Positions 53,546 to 62,659 of a stretch of DNA of 64,000 nucleotides are shown piece after piece. The position numbers and the translations under genes were made by a program. The DNA comes from Micromonospora sp. MW-13 (GTDB taxonomy: Bacteria > Actinomycetota > Actinomycetes > Mycobacteriales > Micromonosporaceae). Position 1 is the first letter of the stretch; the number at the start of each line of letters is the position of its first letter. A model generated the notes under the pieces. That model worked only from the letters and a program-made list of their open reading frames with translations, did no database searches and was not told the origin of the DNA. The stretch is taken from contig NZ_QKKX01000009.1 in assembly GCF_003434305.1 (NCBI RefSeq), forward strand, positions 310,001 to 374,000, written 5' to 3'.

Positions 53546-56274
53546 GCCTCACCCGGGCCGCCGTCCGCCCGGCGGCCGTACGGCGCAAGGTCGAGGCGTG
53601 GCTCGCCGAGCGGGACGACAGCGACGCCATCGTGCTGCACGCCCGCCCCGAGTGGACCGACGAGCCGGTGCTCACCGTGGGGGACACCCCGGTGCGGATC
53701 GTGCCCTGCCCGACGCCGATCGCCGCACGGGCCGCGCTCGCCGACCGGGCCGCGTACGAGAAGCTCGTCCTGCTGACCGACCTGACCGACATGGAACTGG
53801 GCGACGGCCTGCTGACCCACGTCAGCATGCAGAAGGGGCGCAGCGTCGACCCGTGGGACGTGGTCACCCAGGTGTTCGGCGGCCAGGTGCGGCTCGACTC
53901 GACCCTGGTGCGCACCGGCCGCTGGGTCGCCGACGCGCTCACCGATCTCGCCCCGGTCGAGGGCTGGGCCCCGCCCGCGGGCCTCATCCTCACCCGAGAT
54001 CACGCCCTGCGGCACCTCGCCGGGGCGGTGCTCGGCCTCGACCCCGACGAGCTGGACGGCGCCGGGCTCCTCCAGTGGAGCACCGACGCACGTACCCAAC
54101 TGCGCTTCGCCGACCTGCCCACCGAGTGGACCGACGGGATCGCCGTGTTCCTCGCCGAGGTGGCCGGCCCGGTCGCCGTGCCGGTGCTCGCCGCCGTCCG
54201 GGCCGGGCACGGCATCGACGCCATCCCGCTCGGCCTGCTCGCCGGGGTGCTCCGGCCCCGGGACGTCGAGCCGCGACCCGACGTGGAGCTGGTGGTCGCC
54301 CGGACCCGGCTCGAACCGCGCTTCGGCGGTGCCCGGCTGACGGAGGCGCAGGCGACCGCGTTCGGGGAGGCCACGGAGGCGTGGATCTACCGGGCCCTCG
54401 ACGGCGACGACGCCGTACGCCACGACGCGCATCGGATGCTGCGCCGGGCCGAGGAGATCGCGGCCGAGATCGACATCGCCGGGCGGCTCGCCGCGTCGGC
54501 CCTGCTGCCGGCCGGCTTCACCCAGCGGATGCGCGCGTTCGGGGCCGCGGTGCGGCTCGCCGTTCCGGTGGCCGGGGCGGGGCCCGCCGCTGAGCTGATC
54601 GAACGGGCGCAGGACCGGCTCGCCGAGGTCGAGGCCCACCGGTCGGCCGACCGGCCCCGGGTGGAGACCGCCAGGATGGCCGTCCGGCTGCTGCGGTGGC
54701 TGGCCGTGCCCGAGGGACCCGCCCCCGCCACCATTCTCGACGCCGTGCACCGACAGGTCCGCGCCGACGGGTGGGTCGACCGCGCCCGGCTGGACGTCTT
54801 CGCCGGCGACGTCGACCAGGAGGTAGCGCAGGCGTACCGGCTGCTGCATGCGGCCGTCGACGCCCGTCGCGCCCGGCACGACCGCCAGTTCGCCGAGCTG
54901 CTGCAGGACATGACCGGCGCCGAGCGGGAACCTGGTGCCCTGCTGCGGGTGGAGGACGTGCTGGACCGCGTCGTCCGTCCCGTCCTCGACGGCGGGCGTC
55001 GGGTCCTGATGCTCGTCCTCGACGGCATGGGCACCGCGGCGGGCATCGAGATCGCCGACTCCCTCGGCCGCAGCGGCGTCTGGACCGAACTGACCCCCGG
55101 CGGCGGCCCCCGGACCGGGGTCCTTGCCGCGCTGCCGACGGTCACGCAGGTCAACCGGTGCAGCCTGTTCAGCGGGCGGATCGCCGTCGGTGACCGTGGC
55201 GCCGAGTTGCGCGCCTTCCGCGAGCAGTTCCCGGGCAGCGTGCTGTTGCACAAGTCCGACCTGCGCACCCCGGCCGGGCAGGCCGTCGACCCCGAGGTGG
55301 CCGCCGCCATCGCCGACCCCGCCGTCCCGCTGGTCGCCGCCGTCATCAACACCATCGACGACGCCCTGGACCGCAGCGACCCCGGCACCACCGAGTGGAG
55401 CACGGACACCGTCAACGGGCTGCGGGACCTGCTCGCGGTGGCACAGGACCGGGTCGTGGTGCTGGTCTCCGACCACGGCCACGTCGTCGACCGGGGCACC
55501 GAGGCGGTCCTCCTGCCCGCCGACTCCAGCGAGAACCGGTGGCGTCCGGCGACGGGTGAACCCGGTGACGGCGAGCTGCTCTTCTGGGGCAGCCGGGTGG
55601 CCCTCGCCGAGGGGAAGGCGATCCTGCCCTGGCGGGAGGAACTGCGGTACGGCCCGCGCAAGGCCGGATACCATGGGGGTGCCGCTCCCGCCGAGGCCGT
55701 GATCCCACTGCTGCTCTTCGCGGTACACGACGAGAACGCCGTCCCGGGGTGGGCGGGAGCGCCGGTGTCGAGCCCCGAGTGGTGGCGCGAGCCGCTGCGG
55801 CCGACGGCCGGGGAGGCGACCTCCCGCGAGGCCGCCCAACCGGAGAACAGGCGTTCCGTTCGCCGTGCCGCCCGGCCGGCCGTCCAGGACGAGGGCCTGT
55901 TCGACCTGCCCGCCCCGACTGCCGCGCCGGCCCCGCCCGAACCGCCTGCTGCGGCTGATCCCGCGACGGTCCTCGTCGACGCACTGCTGGCCAGCCCGGT
56001 GTACGCCGACCGCCGGGGCACCCGGGCGCCCCTGTCCGACGAGCGGGTGGCCGCCATGGTCGCCACTCTCATCGCCGGCAACGGGCGGGCAGCCCTGGAG
56101 ACGCTGGCCACCAGGGCCGGCGTACCCGTGCACCGGGTCACCGGCACGTTCACCGTGCTGCGGCGGCTGCTGCAGGTCGAGGGGTACCCCGTGCTCAGCC
56201 TGGACCCGGACGGCCGGACCGCCAAGCTCGACATCGCCCTGATGGTCGAGCAGTTCGGGCTGGAGGCCCCGTGA
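53542..56274 (+). CDS. pglZ: BREX-2 PglZ (alkaline-phosphatase fold)
   Basis: PglZ is the hallmark BREX protein, of the alkaline phosphatase/nucleotide pyrophosphatase superfamily. The 910-residue protein has metal-site motifs LMLVLDGMG (D494), ALPTVTQVNRCSLFSG with the expected Thr nucleophile, INTIDD, VLVSDHGH (644-647) and a late YHGGAAPAEAVIP. The N-terminal half is helical, without a recognised catalytic site. A Pro/Ala linker precedes a small C-terminal winged-helix-like domain of about 100 residues. The start overlaps pglY and the stop overlaps brxD, each by 4 bp, giving fixed stoichiometry through coupling. Confidence 0.95.
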   Translation: MSLTRAAVRPAAVRRKVEAWLAERDDSDAIVLHARPEWTDEPVLTVGDTPVRIVPCPTPIAARAALADRAAYEKLVLLTDLTDMELGDGLLTHVSMQKGRSVDPWDVVTQVFGGQVRLDSTLVRTGRWVADALTDLAPVEGWAPPAGLILTRDHALRHLAGAVLGLDPDELDGAGLLQWSTDARTQLRFADLPTEWTDGIAVFLAEVAGPVAVPVLAAVRAGHGIDAIPLGLLAGVLRPRDVEPRPDVELVVARTRLEPRFGGARLTEAQATAFGEATEAWIYRALDGDDAVRHDAHRMLRRAEEIAAEIDIAGRLAASALLPAGFTQRMRAFGAAVRLAVPVAGAGPAAELIERAQDRLAEVEAHRSADRPRVETARMAVRLLRWLAVPEGPAPATILDAVHRQVRADGWVDRARLDVFAGDVDQEVAQAYRLLHAAVDARRARHDRQFAELLQDMTGAEREPGALLRVEDVLDRVVRPVLDGGRRVLMLVLDGMGTAAGIEIADSLGRSGVWTELTPGGGPRTGVLAALPTVTQVNRCSLFSGRIAVGDRGAELRAFREQFPGSVLLHKSDLRTPAGQAVDPEVAAAIADPAVPLVAAVINTIDDALDRSDPGTTEWSTDTVNGLRDLLAVAQDRVVVLVSDHGHVVDRGTEAVLLPADSSENRWRPATGEPGDGELLFWGSRVALAEGKAILPWREELRYGPRKAGYHGGAAPAEAVIPLLLFAVHDENAVPGWAGAPVSSPEWWREPLRPTAGEATSREAAQPENRRSVRRAARPAVQDEGLFDLPAPTAAPAPPEPPAAADPATVLVDALLASPVYADRRGTRAPLSDERVAAMVATLIAGNGRAALETLATRAGVPVHRVTGTFTVLRRLLQVEGYPVLSLDPDGRTAKLDIALMVEQFGLEAP

Positions 56275-57572
56275 CGGTAGAGGTCAGCGCGCGGCGGCGC
56301 AGGGACATCGTCGACGCCCTCCGGCGGGGAGCGGTGCCCGCCAACGGCCTGGACGCACTCGCCGTCGGACTGGACCGCTTCACCTCCACCCTCGACGAGG
56401 AGCTCGACCGGGTCGCCGGTGGCGGCAGCGTGTTCAAGGCCGTGCGGGGCGAGTACGGCGCCGGGAAGACCTTCCTCACCCGGTGGCTGGGGGAGCGGGC
56501 GAAGCGCCGGGGATTCGCGGTGGCCGAGGTGCAGGTCTCCGAGTTGGAGACGCTGCTGCACCGGATGGAGACTGTCTACCGCCGGCTCGTCGAACAGTTG
56601 ACGACCGAGCAGTTCGCCCCGAGCGCGCTGCGTCCGGTCCTCGACGGGTGGATCTTCGCTCTCGAGGAGGACGTGCTGGCCGCTGGCACGGTTGCCGAAA
56701 CTGACGCGGACGGGCTCGACCGGGCGGTCGGCGAGCTGCTGGAACGCCGGCTGGCGGACATCTCCCGGAGCACACCCGGCTTCGCAGCCGCGCTGCGCGG
56801 CTACCGGGCGGCCATCGCCTCCGGCGACCAGGTGACCGCTGGCGGGCTGGCCGCCTGGCTGGGCGGACAGCCCCACGTCGCGGCCACGGCTCGCCGGGCC
56901 GCCGGGGTCAAGGGGGACCTCGACCACTTCGGGGCGCTCAGCTTCCTGCAGGGCCTGCTGACGGTGCTCCGGGACAGCGGGCATCCCGGCCTGCTCCTGG
57001 TCCTCGACGAGGTCGAGACCCTGCAGAGGGTTCGGTCGGACGCCCGCGACAAGGCCCTGAACGCGCTGCGGCAACTGGTCGACGACATCTACGCCGGGCG
57101 CTTCCCGGGCCTGTTCCTGCTGATCACCGGCACCCCGGCGTTCTTCGACGGCCAGCAGGGTGTGCAGCGGCTCGCGCCGCTGGCCCAGCGCCTCGCCACC
57201 GACTTCGGCCCGGAACCGCGCTGGGACAACCCTCGCGCCACCCAGCTTCGGCTCCCCGGGTTCACCGAGGCAGCCCTGGTCCAGCTCGGGATACGGGTAC
57301 GCGAGATCTACGGCAGCGACCGGGTGACCGACGTGGTCGGCGACGACTACCTCGCTGAACTCGCCCGGGCCGTCGCCGGCCGGCTGGGTGGTCAGGTCGG
57401 GGTCGCTCCGCGGGTCTATCTCAAGAAGCTCGTCGCCGACATCTTCGACCGGGTGGACCAGTTCGCCGACTGGAATCCCCGGGAGCACTACGCGTTGACG
57501 CTGCGCTCCGACGAACTGACGGAGGTCGAACGGAACGCCGCCTCGGCCGACGACGTCGACCTGACCCTGTGA
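56271..57572 (+). CDS. brxD: BREX-2 ATP-binding protein BrxD
   Basis: The protein is a DUF2791-type P-loop ATPase of 433 residues with Walker A GEYGAGKT (60-67) and Walker B LLVLDEVE (D246/E247). It begins with the characteristic ALRRGAVPANGLDALAVGLD. BrxD is found in BREX types 2 and 3 next to the helicase gene, with which it is thought to act. The GTG start overlaps pglZ and its stop overlaps brxHI. Confidence 0.94.
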   Translation: MTVEVSARRRRDIVDALRRGAVPANGLDALAVGLDRFTSTLDEELDRVAGGGSVFKAVRGEYGAGKTFLTRWLGERAKRRGFAVAEVQVSELETLLHRMETVYRRLVEQLTTEQFAPSALRPVLDGWIFALEEDVLAAGTVAETDADGLDRAVGELLERRLADISRSTPGFAAALRGYRAAIASGDQVTAGGLAAWLGGQPHVAATARRAAGVKGDLDHFGALSFLQGLLTVLRDSGHPGLLLVLDEVETLQRVRSDARDKALNALRQLVDDIYAGRFPGLFLLITGTPAFFDGQQGVQRLAPLAQRLATDFGPEPRWDNPRATQLRLPGFTEAALVQLGIRVREIYGSDRVTDVVGDDYLAELARAVAGRLGGQVGVAPRVYLKKLVADIFDRVDQFADWNPREHYALTLRSDELTEVERNAASADDVDLTL

Positions 57573-59731
57573 ACGAAGAGACTTCACTCGACCCGGTGGT
57601 GCTGCACCACGTCGTCAACAGCCTCGGCTGGCCGGAGCTGCGTCCGCTGCAACGAGACGCGATCGGGCCGCTGCTCCACGGCAACGACGGGCTGCTGCTC
57701 GCCCCGACGGCGGGCGGGAAGACCGAGGCGGCGGTGTTCCCCCTGCTGTCGCGGATGGCGCGGGAGGGCTGGACCGGCACCTCGGTGCTCTACCTGTGCC
57801 CGCTCAAGGCCCTGCTCAACAACCTGCATCCCCGCATCGAGCGGTACGCCGGCTGGCTCGGCCGCACCGCGGCGATCTGGCACGGCGACGTCAACACCGC
57901 CGCCCGGCGGGCCGTGCTCTGGCAGCGCCCCGACATCCTGCTGACCACTCCCGAGTCTCTCGAGGCGATGCTGGTGAGCGTCAACGTCGACCACCGGACC
58001 TTCTTCGCCGGGCTGCGGGCGGTGGTGGTCGACGAGGTCCACGCCTTCGCCGGGGACGATCGTGGCTGGCACCTGCTCGCGGTGCTGGAGAGGCTGACCC
58101 GGGTCGCCGGCCGGCCGCTGCAACGGGTGGGGCTCTCCGCGACCGTCGGCAACCCGGCGCAACTGCTGACCTGGCTGCAGGGCTCGGCGGCGGGCAGCCG
58201 GCCGGGGCGGGTGATCGCTCCCGACGTGCCCGCTTCCGCTTCCGTTGCCGTTGCAGATTCCGGTTCCGGTTCCGATTCCGCAGAGACTGCCGGCCCGCCG
58301 CCCGGCGAGATCGAACTCGACTACGTCGGGTCGCTGTTCAACGCGGCGAAGGTGATCTCCGCCCTGCACGCCGGCGAGAAGCGGCTGGTCTTCTGCGAGT
58401 CCCGGCAGACCGTCGAGGAACTCGGCCAACTGCTGCGGGAACGCGGGGGGACGACCTTCCTGTCGCACGCCTCCCTCTCCACTGACGAGCGACGCCGGTC
58501 CGAGCAGGCGTTCGCCGAGGCGAGGGACTGCGTCATCGTCTCCACCAGCACGCTCGAACTCGGCATCGATGTCGGTGACCTGGACCGGGTCGTCCAGATC
58601 GACGCGCCCGCCACCGTGGCGTCGTTCCTGCAGCGGCTCGGCCGCACCGGCCGCCGCCCGGGCAGCACCCGGAACTGCCTGTTCCTGTGCCGCACCGGAC
58701 AGGACCTGACCCGGGCGGCTGCGCTGCTGACGCTGTGGGGGCGAGGCTGGGTGGAACCGGTCGTCCCGCCGCCCGACCCTCGGCACATCGTCGCCCAGCA
58801 GATGCTCGCGCTCTGCCTGCAGGAGCACCGGGTCGGTGACCGCCTCTGGGCTCAGGCGTGGAACGGCCTCGCGCCCTTCGGCCCGGGGGCCGAGCCGATC
58901 GTCCGGCACCTTCTCGATCACGGCTACCTGGACAGCGACGGGGGGCTGCTGTTCGTCGGGCCGGAGGCGGAGCGACGGTTCGGCAGGCGGCACTTCATCG
59001 ACATGACGGCCGTCTTCACCGGGCCGCCGGAGTTCACCGTCCTGCACGGCCGCCAGGAACTGGGCCGGATCGACCCTAGCCTGCTCACCGAGGAGGTGCC
59101 CGGCGACCGGCTGCTGTTGCTCGGCGGGCGGAGCTGGCGGGTCACGTACGTCGACTGGCGTCGGCGGCGCTGCTTCGTGGAGCCGGCCGACGACGGCGGC
59201 CGGGCCCGCTGGACCTCGCTGGGCTGGGTGGGCTGGAGTCACCCGCTCACCCGGGCGATGCGGGACGTCCTCCTCGGCGAGGATCCACCGGTCCGGCTGA
59301 CCGGGCGGGCGGTGGAACGGCTGGCGGCGGAACGGACCGACCGGTCGGCCGTGGTGCACCCGGGCGGGAGCCTCGTCGTCAGGGCACCTAACGGCGACCT
59401 GACCTGGTGGACGTGGGCGGGCCTGCGGGCAAACGCGACCCTGACCGCGACGTTGGGCGAGGTCGTCGATCCGATGCAGCGGTTCGACGACCACACCATC
59501 CGGCTCCGCGCGGACCTGAACCGGACGCAGTGGCGGGCCCTAGTCGCGGACGCGGCGCAGCGGATCTGCCTGCCCGAGGTCAGTGCGCGGGCCCTCGCCG
59601 GGCTGAAGTTCGGCGTCGCGCTGCCGGAGCGGCTGGCCCGCGCGACCCTCGCGGCACGCCTCACGGACATCCCCGGGGCGGCGTCGGTGCTGGCGGAGCC
59701 GGTCCGCTTCGCCGCCCTGACGCAGCGGTGA
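57569..59731 (+). CDS. brxHI: BREX-2 Lhr-like DEAD/DEAH helicase BrxHI
   Basis: This superfamily-2 helicase has 720 residues. Walker A is PTAGGKTEA (K51), motif II is DEVH (155-158), motif III is LSATVGN, and the C-terminal motifs are STLELGIDVGDLD and QRLGRTGRRPG. Lhr-like helicases unwind DNA or RNA-DNA duplexes 3' to 5'. Between motifs III and IV lies a short Ser/Ala/Gly linker encoded by simple TTCCG(C/G) repeats (58231-58281). It is the last gene of the BREX-2 operon, with a weak hairpin (GAAGG-GACA-CCTTC, 59732-59745) after it. Confidence 0.95.
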   Translation: MNEETSLDPVVLHHVVNSLGWPELRPLQRDAIGPLLHGNDGLLLAPTAGGKTEAAVFPLLSRMAREGWTGTSVLYLCPLKALLNNLHPRIERYAGWLGRTAAIWHGDVNTAARRAVLWQRPDILLTTPESLEAMLVSVNVDHRTFFAGLRAVVVDEVHAFAGDDRGWHLLAVLERLTRVAGRPLQRVGLSATVGNPAQLLTWLQGSAAGSRPGRVIAPDVPASASVAVADSGSGSDSAETAGPPPGEIELDYVGSLFNAAKVISALHAGEKRLVFCESRQTVEELGQLLRERGGTTFLSHASLSTDERRRSEQAFAEARDCVIVSTSTLELGIDVGDLDRVVQIDAPATVASFLQRLGRTGRRPGSTRNCLFLCRTGQDLTRAAALLTLWGRGWVEPVVPPPDPRHIVAQQMLALCLQEHRVGDRLWAQAWNGLAPFGPGAEPIVRHLLDHGYLDSDGGLLFVGPEAERRFGRRHFIDMTAVFTGPPEFTVLHGRQELGRIDPSLLTEEVPGDRLLLLGGRSWRVTYVDWRRRRCFVEPADDGGRARWTSLGWVGWSHPLTRAMRDVLLGEDPPVRLTGRAVERLAAERTDRSAVVHPGGSLVVRAPNGDLTWWTWAGLRANATLTATLGEVVDPMQRFDDHTIRLRADLNRTQWRALVADAAQRICLPEVSARALAGLKFGVALPERLARATLAARLTDIPGAASVLAEPVRFAALTQR
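58231..58281 (+). repeat. Simple-sequence 6-bp repeats inside brxHI
   Basis: The run of CGCTTC/CGTTGC/CGGTTC-type hexamers encodes a Ser/Ala/Val/Gly/Asp linker (ASASVAVADSGSGSDS). Because units are six bases, slippage would lengthen or shorten the linker without breaking the frame. Confidence 0.7.
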
Positions 59732-59955
59732 GAAGGGACACCTTCTGTATCCTGACCGATCCGATTTCCACCGCAAACGATGTGGCGGACGTTGCGCGAA
59801 GAATTGCGCGTTCGGGGACTGGCTCCCGGCGGAACAAGTTGACGATGCGACCCTTTCAGCAACGAATTCCCATGAGGGCGCGGTAGGCGGATGCGGCATA
59901 ATCCCGCCGCGGTGAGGAGCTCGTCCGACGCGATCGTGAGTACAGCACCCTCCGG

Positions 59956-60312
59956 GTGTGTCGTCTACCAACGGCAGAGCTCCACGTGTCCGCGCTGCGA
60001 AGCCTACGATTGTGGTTGTTGGTCGCCGTTTCGGCGACGCTGATCATGTCAGTGCCGGAAGTCGCCTGGTACGTCGGTGGAATGTTGATTCTGTTGACGG
60101 CCGCATCGGTGCTGACCACGATCGGACTGCTTCGGGCGATGCACAACTATCTGCTGCATCACGCCAGCCACGGCGACTTCGGGCGGATAAGTGCCATCGT
60201 CGGAGACCTGGCCGGTGCGACGGCGGCGACCCACTCGCTCGCGGACTACCGGTCCGACCATCAGCGTCACCACGCCGGGCTGACCGACCAGGACGATCCC
60301 GATCAGCAGAGC
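59956..60312 (+). pseudogene. N-terminal fragment of a fatty-acid desaturase-like membrane protein
   Basis: After two membrane helices, the frame encodes HNYLLHHASHGDFG and then DYRSDHQRHHAG, two histidine boxes (HxxxxH-like and HxxHH) in the spacing of di-iron desaturases. Shortly afterwards, at DDPDQQ, the frame turns into non-protein-like sequence and stops at 60405. The remaining two-thirds, including the third histidine box, is absent, so it is a truncated gene. Confidence 0.5.
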
Positions 60313-60638
60313 GTGACGTCTCCTTCGGCCTGGTCGTCGGCAGCGAGTTCGGCGTCGCGGCACTCGGTGCCGGGCTGCTCGCCCTGCGAGGCCGCAGGGA
60401 GCTGATCCCCGCCTGGGTCGCCCTCGTGGTGGGGGTGCACCTGTTCCCGGTCGCGGCACTGCTCGACTATCCGTTGATCCACGTGGTCGCCGCCCTGGTG
60501 ACGGCGGCGGCGCTGGCGGCGGTTCCGGTCGCCCGGGCCCGCACCGTGCCGGTGAGCGCGGCGGTCGGGATCGGCGCGGGCGGGGTGCTGCTCGCCGCCG
60601 CGGTGTCGTCGCTCGTCATCGCCCTGTTCGGGTACTGA
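60300..60638 (+). pseudogene. C-terminal fragment of a small multi-helix membrane protein, fused out of frame to the desaturase fragment
   Basis: In a different frame, from about 60310 to the stop at 60636-60638, the sequence reads GLVVGSEFGVAALGAGLLAL, then PAWVALVVGVHLFPVAALLD and two more hydrophobic helices. This looks like the last four helices of an actinobacterial membrane protein. No start codon or ribosome-binding site precedes it in frame. The junction near 60300 is probably a deletion scar. Confidence 0.45.
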
Positions 60639-60699
60639 GCGTCGCTCGTGGACGGTGTCGGGCCCTGCCGCCGCTCCGCGTCCGGCAGGGCCCCCGCGC

Positions 60700-62547
60700 C
60701 TACTCCGGCACCCGGCGGTACGCGCCGTCGCTGGCCGAGGTCGCCATCGAGGCGTACGCGCGCAGCGCCGCCGACACCGGCCGTTCGCGGTCGACCGGGG
60801 TGTACGGCCGGTCGCGCTTCTCCTGGGCGATGCGTCGGGCCTCCAGCACGTCCTCGGCGACATTGAGCGAGATCGACCGGGCCGGGATGTCGATGACGAT
60901 CTCGTCGCCGGGCTCGACCAGGGCGATCAGGCCGCCGGAGGCCGCCTCGGGGGAGGCGTGCCCGATGGACAGGCCCGAGGTGCCGCCGGAGAACCGGCCG
61001 TCCGTGAGCAGCGCGCAGGACCGGCCCAGCCCCCGGCCCTTGAGGAACGAGGTGGGGTAGAGCATCTCCTGCATGCCGGGGCCGCCCTTCGGGCCCTCGT
61101 ACCGGATCACCACCACGTCCCCGGCCACGATCTGTTTGGCCAGGATCGCCGTGACGGCGTCGTCCTGCGACTCGTACACCTTGGCCGGGCCGCGGAAGGT
61201 CAGGCACTCGTCGGGCACGCCGGCGGTCTTCACCACGCAGCCCTCAGGGGCGAGGTTGCCGTGCAGGATGGCCAGCCCGCCGTCGGCGCTGTAGGCGTGG
61301 GCGAGGTCCCGCACGCAGCCGCCCGCCGCGTCGGTGTCCAGCGTGGACCAGCGGTTCGTGGTGGAGAACGGCTCGGTGGTGCGCACCCCGCCGGGGGCGG
61401 CGTGGAACAGCTCGACCGCCTCCTCGGTGGCCGAGCCGCCCCGCACGTCCCAGTCGGCGAGCCACCGTTGAAGGCTGGGGGAGTGCACCGAGCGCACGTC
61501 CCGGTGCAGCAGGCCGGCGCGGTCCAGTTCGCCGAGGATGGCCGGGATGCCGCCGGCCCGGTGCACGTCCTCCATGTGGTACTGCGGCGAGTTCGGCGCG
61601 ACCTTGGCCAGGCAGGGCACCCGGCGGGAGACGGCGTCGATGTCGGCGACGGAGAAGTCCAGCTCCGCCTCCCGGGCGGCGGCGAGCAGGTGCAGGATCG
61701 TGTTGGTCGACCCGCCCATCGCCACGTCCAGGGCGACGGCGTTCTCGAACGCGGCCCGGTTGGCGATCTGCCGGGGCAGCACCGAGGCGTCGTCGCCGTC
61801 GTACCAGCGCTTGGCGATCTCCACGACGGTGCGGCCGGCCTCGACGAAGAGCGACCGGCGGGCGGCGTGGGTGGCCAGCGTCGAGCCGTTGCCGGGCAGG
61901 GCCAGGCCGATCGCCTCGGTGAGGCAGTTCATCGAGTTCGCGGTGAACATGCCGGAGCAGGAGCCGCAGGTCGGGCAGGCGGAGCGCTCGATCTCGCCGA
62001 GCTGGTCGTCGGTGACCGCGTCGTTGGACGAGGCGACCATCGCGTCGATCAGGTCGATCTTGGAGTGCACGATCCCCTCGATCGCCACCGTCTTGCCGGC
62101 CTCCATCGGCCCGCCGGAGACGAAGACGGTGGGGATGTTCAGCCGCAGTGCGGCCAGCAGCATGCCCGGGGTGATCTTGTCGCAGTTCGAGATGCAGACC
62201 AGGGCGTCCGCGCAGTGCGCGTTGACCATGTACTCCACCGCGTCGGCGATCAGCTCGCGGCTGGGCAGGGAGTAGAGCATCCCGCCGTGGCCCATGGCGA
62301 TGCCGTCGTCGACCGCGATGGTGTTGAACTCCCGGCCCACCCCGCCGGCCTCGGCCACCGCGTCGGCGACGAGGCCGCCCATGTCCTTGAGGTGCACGTG
62401 GCCGGGTACGAACTGGGTGAAACTGTTGGCGATGGCGACGATCGGCTTGCCGAAGTCGTCGTCGGTCATCCCGGTGGCCCGCCAGAGGGCCCGGGCGCCG
62501 GCCATCGTCCGGCCGTGCGTGGAGGTCTTCGACCGCAGCTCAGGCAT
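60700..62547 (-). CDS. ilvD: Dihydroxy-acid dehydratase IlvD
   Basis: IlvD dehydrates 2,3-dihydroxy acids in isoleucine, valine, leucine and pantothenate synthesis, using an iron-sulfur cluster and magnesium. Cluster cysteines are visible in [11 protein letters not shown] and [15 protein letters not shown], and the N-terminal [20 protein letters not shown] is diagnostic. The 615 residues match the long (about 610) form. The ATG at 62547 sets the conserved N-terminus. It is divergent from the GGDEF gene. Confidence 0.97.
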   Translation of the reverse strand: MPELRSKTSTHGRTMAGARALWRATGMTDDDFGKPIVAIANSFTQFVPGHVHLKDMGGLVADAVAEAGGVGREFNTIAVDDGIAMGHGGMLYSLPSRELIADAVEYMVNAHCADALVCISNCDKITPGMLLAALRLNIPTVFVSGGPMEAGKTVAIEGIVHSKIDLIDAMVASSNDAVTDDQLGEIERSACPTCGSCSGMFTANSMNCLTEAIGLALPGNGSTLATHAARRSLFVEAGRTVVEIAKRWYDGDDASVLPRQIANRAAFENAVALDVAMGGSTNTILHLLAAAREAELDFSVADIDAVSRRVPCLAKVAPNSPQYHMEDVHRAGGIPAILGELDRAGLLHRDVRSVHSPSLQRWLADWDVRGGSATEEAVELFHAAPGGVRTTEPFSTTNRWSTLDTDAAGGCVRDLAHAYSADGGLAILHGNLAPEGCVVKTAGVPDECLTFRGPAKVYESQDDAVTAILAKQIVAGDVVVIRYEGPKGGPGMQEMLYPTSFLKGRGLGRSCALLTDGRFSGGTSGLSIGHASPEAASGGLIALVEPGDEIVIDIPARSISLNVAEDVLEARRIAQEKRDRPYTPVDRERPVSAALRAYASMATSASDGAYRRVPE

Positions 62548-62659
62548 GCGTACCAGTCTTGCACCGCCGGCCGGCGCCCTCCCAGGGGTGCTGCGCGGTG
62601 TCCCAACAATTGCGCACCCGGCCCCCCACGCGAGGCGGGCATCCGGCACAGTTGAGGAC

